Source of the DNA: an uncultured Novosphingobium sp.
GTDB lineage: Bacteria; Pseudomonadota; Alphaproteobacteria; Sphingomonadales; Sphingomonadaceae
Reading direction: 5' to 3'
Length of the DNA: 64,000 bases
NCBI GenBank assembly: GCA_937996535.1
Contig: CALKVF010000077.1
Span: forward strand, 1 to 64,000
Shown here piece after piece: positions 31,688 through 40,461 of this stretch (within the stretch, counting starts at the first letter, position 1; every line of letters begins with the position of its first letter). Under the pieces are notes generated by a model, which had not been told where the DNA came from, made no database searches, and saw only the letters and a program-made list of their open reading frames with translations. Made by a program: the position numbers and the translations under genes.

Positions 31688-33736
31688 TTACCCCCGCGTG
31701 AAGCTGCCGCCCGCTGCGGCCTTCTCGACCAGCAGCTTGGCCGGCTCGATCCCGATCGCGCGCAAGCCTTCGACCACCTTGGGCAGGCCCACGGTGTCAG
31801 CCCAGAACATCGGCCCGCCGGTATAGACCGGCCAGTTGTAGCCCAGGATGCAGGCCACATCGATGTCGCTGGCGCGGATCGCAACGCCTTCTTCAAGCAC
31901 CTTGGCACCTTCGTTGACCACCGGATAGAGCAGCCGGGCGATGATCGCCTCGGCGCTTTGCGGGCCGGTGTTGGCCACGCCCTTGGCCGCAGCCAGATCG
32001 GCGATCACCTGGGCGGCAACGGGGCTGGGCGAAGCGATGCGCTTGTCGTCATAGTCATAGAAACCGCCGCCCTGCTTCTGCCCCAGCCGGCCCAGCTTGA
32101 CGAGATCGCCATTGAGCGTGCGCTCGTTCGAGCCACGCCCGATCACGTCGAGCCCGACCAGATCGCCCATCGCGAACGGCCCCATCGCAAAGCCATAGTC
32201 GAACACCGCCTTGTCGATGTCCTGCGGGGTCGGCCCTTCGAGCACCAGCGCCATGGCCTGCCGGCTGCGCGGCCCCATCACGCGGTTGGCGATAAAGCCC
32301 GGCCCCACCCGGCTCACCACCGGCACCTTGGCAATCGTGCGCGCCATCTTGAGCGCGGTGGCCAGCACCGCATCCGAGGTTTTCGCGCCGCGCACGATTT
32401 CGAGCAGCCGCATGACATTGGCGGGCGAGAAGAAGTGCAAGCCGACCACGCTTTCGGGACGCGAGGTGACCGAGGCAATCTCGTCGATATCGAGGTAGGA
32501 GGTGTTCGAGGCGAGGATCGCGCCGGGCTTGGCAATCGCGTCGAGCTTGCCGAACACGTCCTTCTTGATGCCCATTTCCTCGAACACGGCCTCGATCACC
32601 AGATCGACGCTCGCCAGCGCCTCAAGCCCGAGCGCGGGCGTGATCAGCGCCATGCGCTGCTCGACCTGCTCGGCGGTCATCCGGCCCTTGGCGGCGGTGT
32701 TTTCGTAATTCTTGCGGATCACGCCGACCCCGCGTTCCAGCGCGACCTCGCTCATTTCCACCAGCGTCACCGGGATCCCGGCGTTGAGGAAGTTCATGGT
32801 GATCCCGCCGCCCATCGTGCCAGCGCCGATCACCCCAACCGCCTGAACCGGCAGCGGAGCCACGTCCTTGGCCAGATCGGGCACCTTCGCCCCTTCGCGT
32901 TCGGCGAAGAAGTAATAGCGCTGGGCGGCGCTTTCGGTGCTGGTCAGCAGTTCGACGAACAGTTCGTGCTCGCGGGCGATGCCTTGGTCAAACGGCAGTT
33001 CCGCCGCCGCCTCGACCGCCTTCACGATATTGAACGGCGCCTTGAAACCGCGAAACGCGCGGGCGTTCTTCTTGAGGTATTCGGCGTAGACCTCGCTCTT
33101 GCCGCGATAGGGCTCGACCTTTTCCTGACGGTCGCGCACCCGCGGCAGGGGCTTGCCCTCGTCCACCAGCTTGCGCGCAAAGGCGATCGCATCCTCGCGC
33201 AGGCGCCCTTCCTCGGCGAGCGCATCGATCATCCCCATGTCGAGGGCCTTCTTGGCCGGCACCGGAGCCCCGCCGCCGATCAGTTCAAGCGCGGCAGGGA
33301 TTCCCACCACGCGCGGCAGCCGCTGGGTACCGCCTGCGCCGGGGAGCAGGCCCAGTGCCACTTCGGGCAGACCAACCTTGGCCGAAGGCACCGCGATCCG
33401 GCAGTGGCAGGTCAGCGCCAGCTCGTAGCCGCCGCCCAGCGCCGTGCCGTGGATCGCGGCGACCACGGGCTTGGTCCCGCGCTCGATGATGTCGAACACT
33501 TCCTGCAGGCCCGGCTCCTGCGCCGGCTTGCCGAGTTCCGAGATGTCGGCCCCGGCCACGAAGGTGCGCCCCGCGCAGATCAGCACGATCGCCTTTACCG
33601 CGTCGTCGGCGGCAAACTGGCTGAACCCGTCATAGAGCGCGCGGCGCGTGTGGATCGACAGCGCGTTCACCGGCGGATAGTCGATGGTAAGGATGCCGAT
33701 GCCGTCGATGACTTCGGTAGTGCCGACCTGGCTCAT
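31688..33736 (-). CDS. fadJ: 3-hydroxyacyl-CoA dehydrogenase / enoyl-CoA hydratase fusion (FadJ/FadB-like)
   Basis: A 682-residue bifunctional beta-oxidation protein. The N-terminal crotonase domain (about 1-180) has GRTFVAGADISELG, GTALGGGYELALTC and LPEVALGLLPGAGGTQRL, with both catalytic Glu residues present. The dehydrogenase part begins with the NAD-binding loop VGVIGAGTMGGGITM (about residue 300) and contains VVGLHFFSPANVM with the catalytic His. Together they convert enoyl-CoA through 3-hydroxyacyl-CoA to 3-ketoacyl-CoA. No thiolase gene is adjacent. It is probably a general beta-oxidation enzyme rather than part of the nearby specialised clusters; the symbol is by family analogy. Confidence 0.95.
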   Translation of the reverse strand: MSQVGTTEVIDGIGILTIDYPPVNALSIHTRRALYDGFSQFAADDAVKAIVLICAGRTFVAGADISELGKPAQEPGLQEVFDIIERGTKPVVAAIHGTALGGGYELALTCHCRIAVPSAKVGLPEVALGLLPGAGGTQRLPRVVGIPAALELIGGGAPVPAKKALDMGMIDALAEEGRLREDAIAFARKLVDEGKPLPRVRDRQEKVEPYRGKSEVYAEYLKKNARAFRGFKAPFNIVKAVEAAAELPFDQGIAREHELFVELLTSTESAAQRYYFFAEREGAKVPDLAKDVAPLPVQAVGVIGAGTMGGGITMNFLNAGIPVTLVEMSEVALERGVGVIRKNYENTAAKGRMTAEQVEQRMALITPALGLEALASVDLVIEAVFEEMGIKKDVFGKLDAIAKPGAILASNTSYLDIDEIASVTSRPESVVGLHFFSPANVMRLLEIVRGAKTSDAVLATALKMARTIAKVPVVSRVGPGFIANRVMGPRSRQAMALVLEGPTPQDIDKAVFDYGFAMGPFAMGDLVGLDVIGRGSNERTLNGDLVKLGRLGQKQGGGFYDYDDKRIASPSPVAAQVIADLAAAKGVANTGPQSAEAIIARLLYPVVNEGAKVLEEGVAIRASDIDVACILGYNWPVYTGGPMFWADTVGLPKVVEGLRAIGIEPAKLLVEKAAAGGSFTRG

Positions 33737-33837
33737 GATTTTGTCCCTCTCCTACAGCCCTTTGCGAGCCTTGATTCGTCTTTATGCTGCACGGCCATGC
33801 CACCGTTTGCACGCATCGTCATCACCGCGCGTGCAGA

Positions 33838-34467
33838 CTAGGGCGCGCCCAGCACGGCAACCTGCGCCGCCAGCCGGTCCACCTCGCCGCGATCGTGGCT
33901 GACATAGAGGATCGGCAGGCCCAGTTCATCGCGCAGTCGCTCGATCAGCGCCATGATTTCCGCGCGGCGCGGTGCGTCGAGCGAGGACAGCGGCTCGTCC
34001 ATCAGCAGGAACCGCGGCGCGCCGAGCAGCGCGCGACCGATCGCCACGCGCTGCGCCTCGCCGCCCGAAAGGGTGCGCGGCCAGCGATCGAGCAGGTGCG
34101 CGATACCCAGCAGCGCCGCCACCTGATCGAGATCGAGCCAGCGATCCGCCGGGCTGGCCAATTCCCAGCCGAACAGCAGATTGTCGCGCACGCGCAGGTG
34201 GGGAAACAGGCGCCCATCCTGAAAGACATAGCCCGCGCGGCGCTGCTGCACCGGCAGATCGATCCCGGCAGCGCTGTCGAACAGCACTTCGCCGCCGACC
34301 ACGATCCGGCCCCGATCGGGGCGCAGCAGCCCGGCGACCATGTTGAGCACGCTGGTCTTGCCCGCGCCCGAAGGGCCAAGCAGCGCCGTCAGCCCGCTGC
34401 TGGCGGCAAGGTCCAGCCGGATGTCGGCAGCGCCCAGCCGGCGCTCGATCGTGATCTCAAAGGACAT
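33838..34467 (-). CDS. modC: Molybdate ABC transporter ATP-binding protein
   Basis: A 209-residue ABC ATPase with Walker A GPSGAGKTSVLNMV, signature LSGGEAQRVAIGRALL and Walker B FLLMDEPLSSLD, followed by the switch His in YVSHDRGEV. It lacks the C-terminal molybdate-binding (TOBE) domain found in longer ModC proteins. It overlaps modB by 11 bases, in the order modA-modB-modC. It powers import of molybdate for the molybdenum cofactor. No modE regulator is visible. Confidence 0.93.
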   Translation of the reverse strand: MSFEITIERRLGAADIRLDLAASSGLTALLGPSGAGKTSVLNMVAGLLRPDRGRIVVGGEVLFDSAAGIDLPVQQRRAGYVFQDGRLFPHLRVRDNLLFGWELASPADRWLDLDQVAALLGIAHLLDRWPRTLSGGEAQRVAIGRALLGAPRFLLMDEPLSSLDAPRRAEIMALIERLRDELGLPILYVSHDRGEVDRLAAQVAVLGAP

Positions 34468-35149
34468 GGCCGCGCCCTTCCCGGCCCCGCACCAGCCATT
34501 CCGAGGCCAGCAAGGCCGCCAGCGACAGCGCCACCGCGATCACCCCTAGGCGGGTGACCTGCGCTTCGCCGCCGGGCACTTGCAGCGCGCCATAGATCGC
34601 CAGCGGCAGGGTGCGCGTCTCCCCCGGAATGTTCGACACGAAGGTGATCGTTGCGCCAAATTCGCCGAGCGAGCGGGCAAAGCCCAACACCATGCCCGCG
34701 AGCACGCCGGGCATGGCCAGCGGCAGGGTGATCGCGGTGAAAGTGCGCAGCCGCGATGCCCCCAGCGTCATCGCCGCCTGTTCAAGCCGCGGATCGACCG
34801 CCTCGATCGACAGCCGCATCGCCCGCACCATCAGCGGTAGCGCCATGACCGCCGAAGCCAGCGCCGCCCCGGTCCAGCGGAACATGAAGTGCAGCCCCAG
34901 CCAGTCCGCCGCCCAGCGCCCGACCGAGCCATTGGCGCCAAAGGCCAGCAGCAGCAGCCAGCCGGTCACCACCGGGGGCAGCACCAGCGGCAGGTGAACC
35001 AGCGCATCGAGCAGCACCCGCCCCGGAAACACCCTGCGCGCCAGCACCCAGGCGAGCGCGAAGGCCACCGGCAGGGTCGCGCCAATCGCCACCGCGCTGA
35101 CCTTGAGCGAGAGGCCGACCACGGCCAGTTCGTCGGCTGTCAGGATCAT
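34457..35149 (-). CDS. modB: Molybdate ABC transporter permease
   Basis: A 230-residue inner-membrane permease with about five membrane segments and the cytoplasmic coupling loop EQAAMTLGASRLRTFTAITL that contains the conserved EAA-Gly motif of binding-protein-dependent permeases. LPLVLPPVVTGWLLL is typical of ModB. It overlaps modA at its start (ATGA, 4 bases) and modC at its end, indicating a tightly coupled operon. Confidence 0.95.
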   Translation of the reverse strand: MILTADELAVVGLSLKVSAVAIGATLPVAFALAWVLARRVFPGRVLLDALVHLPLVLPPVVTGWLLLLAFGANGSVGRWAADWLGLHFMFRWTGAALASAVMALPLMVRAMRLSIEAVDPRLEQAAMTLGASRLRTFTAITLPLAMPGVLAGMVLGFARSLGEFGATITFVSNIPGETRTLPLAIYGALQVPGGEAQVTRLGVIAVALSLAALLASEWLVRGREGRGHVL

Positions 35150-35937
35150 CGGCGCGGCCCGGCGGCGCGGGTCGCGAAGCCGTGCCGCGCGAAAATCGCC
35201 TGCCCCTCGGCAGACAGCAGGAACCGCCGAAAGCCCGCGGTGCCCGGGCTGGTGGCCGCGCGCAGCACGGCGATCGGGTAGGTGATCGGGGCATGGCTGG
35301 AGGCCGGAAACTGGCCCACCACGCGCACTCCGCGCGAGGCAACCGCATCGCTGGCATAGACGATGCCAAGTGGCGCTTCGCCGCGTTCGACCAGCGCCAG
35401 CGCGGCGCGCACATTCTCGGCCCGGGCGAGGCTCCCTGCGACCTGCGGCCAGACCCCGAGCCGGGTCAGCGCGGCCTTGCCATATTTGCCCGCTGGGACC
35501 GCATCGGGATCGGCCATGGCCAGCCGTCCGCCGCCCAGCGCGCGGGCAAGTGCAAAACCGGGGGCGATTTTCAATTGCAGTGGGCTACCCGCCGGGGCGA
35601 CCAGCACCAGCCGGTTGCCGACCAGCGGCGCGCGGGTGCCGGGGCGGGTCAGCCGCTTGCCGGCAACGTAGTCCATCCATTCCTCGTCGGCGGAAATGAA
35701 CAGGTCAGCCGGGGCGCCCGCCTCGATCTGGCGGGCCAGCGCCGAGGATGCGGCAAACGACAGGACGGGGCGATCATGGCGCCGTGCGGCCCAGGCATCA
35801 GCGGCGTCGCTCAACGCTTCCTGCAGGCTCGAGGCGGCCAGCACCAATGGCGTGCGCGGAGCCGCCTGCGCCGGGGGCAGGACCAGCACTTGCGCGGCCA
35901 AAACGGCGGCGAGCCAGATTTTACGAAACAGCGGCAC
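35146..35937 (-). CDS. modA: Molybdate ABC transporter periplasmic binding protein
   Basis: A 263-residue binding protein starting from a GTG at 35937, which puts a signal peptide (LFRKIWLAAVLAAQVLVL, ending PAQA) at the N-terminus; the ORF extends further upstream but that part has no signal-like or family sequence. The mature protein has VLAASSLQEALSDAADAW and GAPADLFISADEEWMD, both standard ModA segments, then GNRLVLVAPAGS and the substrate-loop region GIVYASDAVASRG. First gene of modABC; TorF lies upstream on the same strand. Confidence 0.92.
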   Translation of the reverse strand: MPLFRKIWLAAVLAAQVLVLPPAQAAPRTPLVLAASSLQEALSDAADAWAARRHDRPVLSFAASSALARQIEAGAPADLFISADEEWMDYVAGKRLTRPGTRAPLVGNRLVLVAPAGSPLQLKIAPGFALARALGGGRLAMADPDAVPAGKYGKAALTRLGVWPQVAGSLARAENVRAALALVERGEAPLGIVYASDAVASRGVRVVGQFPASSHAPITYPIAVLRAATSPGTAGFRRFLLSAEGQAIFARHGFATRAAGPRR

Positions 35938-36052
35938 CGGCGATGATCCCGAATTGGCGATACCGCGCGTATAAAGCCAATTGCGGCGCGGGCAACGGGG
36001 CCGCAGTGCCGATGGCCCCCGCCCGGTTGGGCAGGGGCCGGATGTCAGCAGA

Positions 36053-36802
36053 TCAGAACGCGGCCGAAATGGTGCCGACCAGCGCGCCCTTGGTGATGTA
36101 GTGGCCCGACTTGGAACCGCCAGCGAAGTTGGCGTTGCCAAAGGCGGTGCCGATATCGGTCCCGACGTAGGAGACGTTGAGGGTCAGCTTGCTCAGCGCG
36201 AAATCGGCGCCAAAACCATAGTCGACCACGTCCTTGCCGTGGGTGTAGCCGCTGGTCCCGCTCGAATAGCCAAGGTGGCCCTTGAGGGTGATCGGCGTAT
36301 CACCGAGCGGCAGGCCGAGATCGCTGTAGACCCAGATGTTGTGGCCGCCGATGTTGCTCTGCTTCGGCGCCCAATAGGTGCCGAGCTTGGCGTTGACCGG
36401 GCCGACTTTGCCCGAAGCCGAACCATAGACTTCGACATAGTCGTGGCCGGTGGTGCCGGGATAGACGTAGTAGACAAGCCCGCCATCAAGCGTGGCCCCG
36501 CCGACCGTCTTCGACACGCCGCCGATCAGGTCGAGTTCCATGTTCGAGCCGCCGAAGGTGCCATAGCCGCCGAGGTTCGACGCCCAGGTGCCGACATAGA
36601 CGCCCGACGAATGGGCCACGGTCAGGCCGCCCTGAACCGCCGGCTCGCTGTCGGTCTGCGAAATGCCGCGCAGGCGGTATTCGCTGGTCACCGCGACATT
36701 GCCGGTGATGGTGAAATCGCTGGCCGGGGCTTCGTCGGCATAGGCCGTGGTCGAAAGTGCCGTCGCCGAAAGTGCGAGTGCGAGAGCAAGGCTCTTGTTC
36801 AT
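36053..36802 (-). CDS. TorF family putative porin
   Basis: A 249-residue outer-membrane barrel with a signal peptide (MNKSLALALALSATALSTTA, cut near YADEA). The first strand segment ITGNVAVTSEYRLRGISQT is the hallmark of the TorF/TIGR02001 family; alternating polar/hydrophobic strands follow, ending in GTISAAF with a C-terminal Phe. The ATG at 36802 has GAGGGA upstream. Role unknown beyond outer-membrane localisation; members are suspected small porins. Confidence 0.9.
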   Translation of the reverse strand: MNKSLALALALSATALSTTAYADEAPASDFTITGNVAVTSEYRLRGISQTDSEPAVQGGLTVAHSSGVYVGTWASNLGGYGTFGGSNMELDLIGGVSKTVGGATLDGGLVYYVYPGTTGHDYVEVYGSASGKVGPVNAKLGTYWAPKQSNIGGHNIWVYSDLGLPLGDTPITLKGHLGYSSGTSGYTHGKDVVDYGFGADFALSKLTLNVSYVGTDIGTAFGNANFAGGSKSGHYITKGALVGTISAAF

Positions 36803-36904
36803 GGGGTCCCTCATTTTTTGCTTTGGCCAATGCAGCCGCCACAGCATCCGCAATGATCGTGCCAGTTCGGCAAGCGCCCGAAAAACGAAGGATAAGGGCA
36901 GGCA

Positions 36905-36949
36905 CGCGGGGACGGCCTGCCTAAAAAACAGGCAGCAGAAATCCCCGCG
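36905..36949 (-). terminator. Nested hairpin terminator after the alpha-glucosidase gene
   Basis: An outer stem CGCGGGGA/TCCCCGCG encloses a second stem CTGCCT/AGGCAG whose loop contains a run of A (T on the minus strand). It lies 23 bases past the stop of the last gene of the maltose operon and 102 bases upstream of the TorF start. T runs flank it on the plus strand, so it may work in either direction. Confidence 0.5.
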
Positions 36950-36971
36950 CTTACTTTTTGGTCGGCGCGCC

Positions 36972-38597
36972 CTAAAGCGTCAGGAGGATCGCGCCGAATG
37001 GCGGCAGGTGCCCCGGCTCGGCGCCGTTGACCGCCTGGATCACCCCGCCATCAAGCACGGCGCACTCAGGCCAGGCCGCCGGGGCCGCACCAAGGTTGAA
37101 CACCGCGATGATCGTTTCGTTGCCTGCCATGCGGCGCAGCACCAGCCGCACATCGTCGGCCAGCAGCACGTCGCACGCCCCGATCCGCAGCGCCGGGTGG
37201 CGCTTGCGCAGTGCCACGACCGTGCGGGTCAGGTTGAGCAGCGAGGCCGGATCGCCATCCTGCCGGTCCACCGCGCGGGCCATGTTCTCTTCCCCCAGCG
37301 GCAGCCACGGCTGGCCGGTGGTGAAGCCGCCCTGCTCGTCCTGCGCGGCCCACGGCAGCGGGGTGCGCGCGCCATCGCGCGACAGGGTCAGCGGCCAGTT
37401 GGCGATCGCTTCGGGATCCTGCAACTGGGCAAAGGGGATGTCGACCTGAGTCAGACCCAGTTCCTCACCCTGATAGAGAATGACATTGCCGCGCAGCGAG
37501 CCGAGCAGCACCATCTTGAGCCGGGCAAAGGCATCGCGGTGTTCAGCCGCGCACCAGCGCGACAGCGCGCGCGGGGCATCGTGGTTTTCAAAGGCCCAGC
37601 TTGGCCAGCCGGTGCCCGGGCTATCGGGCCATTCGCCCAGCGCCGAGGCGACCAGCGCCGGGGTCAGTTCACTGGCGTAGAGGAAGTTGAAGCCATAGGC
37701 ACTGTTGAGCCGCTGTTCGCCCGCGGTGAAGGCGTGCATTTCGGCCAGCGCCTCGTCCCCGCCGACTTCGGCCACGGTGAAGATCGCGCCATATTCGTCG
37801 AGCACCGCGCGGATCCGCTCGATGAACAGCGGAATGTCGGCGTGCGACTGGTTGAAACGGTGCAGCTGGAAATCGAACGGGCGGGTGCGCGGCTTGCCGG
37901 TATCGGGCGCGGGCGGATTATCGGTCAGCGCGGTATCGTGCATCGCGAAGTTGAGCGCATCGATGCGGAAGCCATCGACGCCCCGATCGAGCCAGAACCG
38001 CGCCACGCAGAGCAGCGCATCCTGCACCGCGGGATTGTGAACGTTGAGCTGGGGCTGGCTGCTCAGGAAATTGTGCAGGTAATATTGCCCGCGCCGCGCG
38101 TCCCAGGTCCAGGCCGGGCCGCCGAACACCGACTGCCAGTTCGACGGGGGCGAGCCTTCGGGCTTGGCATCGGCCCAGACATACCAATCGGCGCGCGGGT
38201 TGTTCTGGCTCTGGCGGCTCTCCGCAAACCAGGCGTGCTGATCGCTGGTATGGGCATAAACCTGATCAATCGTGACCCGTATTCCGCGCGCATGGGCCGC
38301 AGCCACCAGCGCATCAAAATCGGCCAGCGTGCCGAAAATCGGATCGACATCGCAATAGTCGGCCACGTCATAGCCAAAGTCCGCCATCGGCGAGGTGAAG
38401 AACGGCGACAGCCAGATCGCATCGACGCCGAGCGCGGCGATGTGATCGAGCCGCTCGGTCACGCCCCGAAGATCGCCCACGCCATCGCCGTTCGCATCGG
38501 CAAAGCTGCGCGGATAGACCTGATAGATCGTCGCCCCCTTCCACCACGGGGTGGCGGCATCGGTTGACGGGACTGCAAGGGGGGAAAGCTGGTTCAT
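36972..38597 (-). CDS. GH13 alpha-glucosidase (oligo-1,6-/maltose-type)
   Basis: A 541-residue glycoside hydrolase family 13 enzyme. Conserved regions in order: TIDQVYAHTS (about 109-118), DGFRIDALNF with nucleophile Asp213, TVAEVGGDE with the general acid Glu, and FENHDAPR with the transition-state Asp. IYQVYPRSFADANGDGVGDL at the N-terminus is typical of oligo-1,6-glucosidase and alpha-glucosidase subfamilies. There is no signal peptide, so it works in the cytoplasm on imported maltose or short maltodextrins. Last gene of the operon receptor, halogenase, amylase, glucosidase. Confidence 0.94.
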   Translation of the reverse strand: MNQLSPLAVPSTDAATPWWKGATIYQVYPRSFADANGDGVGDLRGVTERLDHIAALGVDAIWLSPFFTSPMADFGYDVADYCDVDPIFGTLADFDALVAAAHARGIRVTIDQVYAHTSDQHAWFAESRQSQNNPRADWYVWADAKPEGSPPSNWQSVFGGPAWTWDARRGQYYLHNFLSSQPQLNVHNPAVQDALLCVARFWLDRGVDGFRIDALNFAMHDTALTDNPPAPDTGKPRTRPFDFQLHRFNQSHADIPLFIERIRAVLDEYGAIFTVAEVGGDEALAEMHAFTAGEQRLNSAYGFNFLYASELTPALVASALGEWPDSPGTGWPSWAFENHDAPRALSRWCAAEHRDAFARLKMVLLGSLRGNVILYQGEELGLTQVDIPFAQLQDPEAIANWPLTLSRDGARTPLPWAAQDEQGGFTTGQPWLPLGEENMARAVDRQDGDPASLLNLTRTVVALRKRHPALRIGACDVLLADDVRLVLRRMAGNETIIAVFNLGAAPAAWPECAVLDGGVIQAVNGAEPGHLPPFGAILLTL

Positions 38598-38617
38598 CAC
38601 GGGTGCTCGAAACGCAT

Positions 38618-40423
38618 TCAATCCTGGGCCGCGCAAACCGCGAAGCCGAAAGCTGGCAAGGTAAGGGTGATTGTCCCCGGGGCAGAAGCCGCGGCGGGAC
38701 ACTGGCCGGACAGGGCCTTGAAAGCAAGACTGGCCGGCTCGATCGCGATCCGGCTGGTCAGCGGCGCTGCCGAGGTATTGTAGGCCAGCACCACTTCGCG
38801 GTTGGTCTTGGGATCAAAGCGCGAGACGGCAAACAGCCCCGGCTGGTCCGAAAAGGCACGGATCACGCTGCGGCCTTCGCTCAGCGCCGGGGTTGCCCGG
38901 CGGACTGCAGCCAGCTGGCGGATCAGGCCGTAGAGCGGGTGGCCTTCATCGAAATTCGACTGGGCCGTGGTCGCGCTGGTGCCGATCAGGTGATTGTCGT
39001 TGTAGACCGCGACTTTCGAGGGGAACATATCTTCACGCGCGGCCTGATCGTTGCCGTCCGACACGAAGCCCTGTTCATCGCCGTAGTAGATCACTGGCAC
39101 GCCGCGCAGGGTCAGCAGCATGGCATGGCCCAGAGCCACCCGGGCGAGCAGTTCCGCGTCGCTCGCCGCCGGATTGGCCTGTTTCACGAACATCGAGAAG
39201 CGCCCGAAATCGTGATTGCCAAGGAAGGTCGGCATACGGTTCACCGCCGCATCACCGCCTTCGTACAGCGCATCATCTTCGATCAGACGGGCCATCACGT
39301 CGGTTCCGGCCTTGCCCGAAACCACGCGCTGGGTGGCGGCGGCAAAGGCCATGTCGAGCGCATTGGGCAGCCCGGCAATCCGGGTCCAGCGCGCGGTCAG
39401 CGCCGGATCGACATCGCCGGTCGCCACTTCGCCGAAGATATGAAAATTGGGGATGCCCTGCTTGCGCGCGGTTTCCTGCATGGCCGGCACGAAGGCGCGC
39501 CAGAACTCGGGATTGACGTGCTTGGCCGTGTCGATGCGATAGCCATCGATTCCGAACCGCTCGATCCAACTGGCGTAGATTGCGATCATCCCCTGAACCA
39601 CGCGCGGATCCTCGGTCGCCAGATCATCAAGCCCCGAAAAATCGCCGTAGAGCGCGCCCTCGCCCACCCAGTTCGAATTGCCGCGATTGTGATAGTAGAT
39701 CGGATCGTTGAGCCAGGCCGGCACCTTGACCTGTTCTTCCCCCTTGGGAACGAACGGAGTGTAGGCGAAGCCCGGATCGGTCAGCTTGGCCCAGTTTTCC
39801 GGGCGCGGATCGGCATCGCCCATGAAGCCGGGATTGATCGCCGCGCCATCCAGCCCGCCCTTGCGCGAAAACGGATAGTCGGCCTTGCTGCGACAGGGAT
39901 GGTCGCCCGCCTCGCGGTACTGGATCACATCGGCAGTGTGGTTGATGATGATGTCCATATAGACCTTCATCCCGCGCGCATGGGCCGCGGCGACGAAGGC
40001 CTTGAAATCGGCTTCGCTGCCGAAATGCGGATCGACCTTGGTGAAGTCGGTCACCCAATAGCCGTGATAGCCCGCGCTCTCATCACCCTTGGGGCCTTGC
40101 ACCGGCTTGTTCTTGAACACCGGGGCGAGCCAGATCGCGGTCGCGCCCAGATCCTGGATGTAGTCCAGCCGCTGGGTCAGCCCCTTGAGATCGCCGCCGT
40201 GGTAAAAGCCCTTGGCCGCAGGATCGTAGCCGGTCTTGAGCCGATCGCCCTTGATCCCGCCGGTGTCGTTGCGCGGATCGCCGTTTTCAAAGCGATCGGG
40301 CAACACGAAATAGACGATTTCCTGATCGGCCGGGCGGGCCCGCACATCCTGCTCGGGCGACGCCTGAGCCGCGGCCGGGGCAAGAGCCAGCGCGCTGGCG
40401 GCAAGCAGCAGAGAACGGACCAT
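38618..40423 (-). CDS. GH13 alpha-amylase, exported
   Basis: A 601-residue family 13 enzyme with a signal peptide (MVRSLLLAASALALAPAAAQ). The catalytic segments are DIIINHTADV, DGYRIDTAKH (nucleophile), HIFGEVATGD (acid) and FLGNHDFGR. It opens with EIVYFVLPDRFENGDPRND, found in periplasmic maltodextrin-degrading amylases. It probably cleaves maltodextrins in the periplasm after uptake by the TonB receptor. The start at 40423 gives a clean signal peptide; an in-frame Met at 40465 lies upstream. It follows the halogenase gene. Confidence 0.94.
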   Translation of the reverse strand: MVRSLLLAASALALAPAAAQASPEQDVRARPADQEIVYFVLPDRFENGDPRNDTGGIKGDRLKTGYDPAAKGFYHGGDLKGLTQRLDYIQDLGATAIWLAPVFKNKPVQGPKGDESAGYHGYWVTDFTKVDPHFGSEADFKAFVAAAHARGMKVYMDIIINHTADVIQYREAGDHPCRSKADYPFSRKGGLDGAAINPGFMGDADPRPENWAKLTDPGFAYTPFVPKGEEQVKVPAWLNDPIYYHNRGNSNWVGEGALYGDFSGLDDLATEDPRVVQGMIAIYASWIERFGIDGYRIDTAKHVNPEFWRAFVPAMQETARKQGIPNFHIFGEVATGDVDPALTARWTRIAGLPNALDMAFAAATQRVVSGKAGTDVMARLIEDDALYEGGDAAVNRMPTFLGNHDFGRFSMFVKQANPAASDAELLARVALGHAMLLTLRGVPVIYYGDEQGFVSDGNDQAAREDMFPSKVAVYNDNHLIGTSATTAQSNFDEGHPLYGLIRQLAAVRRATPALSEGRSVIRAFSDQPGLFAVSRFDPKTNREVVLAYNTSAAPLTSRIAIEPASLAFKALSGQCPAAASAPGTITLTLPAFGFAVCAAQD

Positions 40424-40461
40424 GAGCACCTTGACCTTCGATCGGGAGGAGAACGGCTGGC

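Noticed and set aside
36014..36039. GC-rich hairpin downstream of the TorF gene as a terminator
   Set aside because: The stem is good but no T run follows on the minus strand, so it is not called as a terminator.
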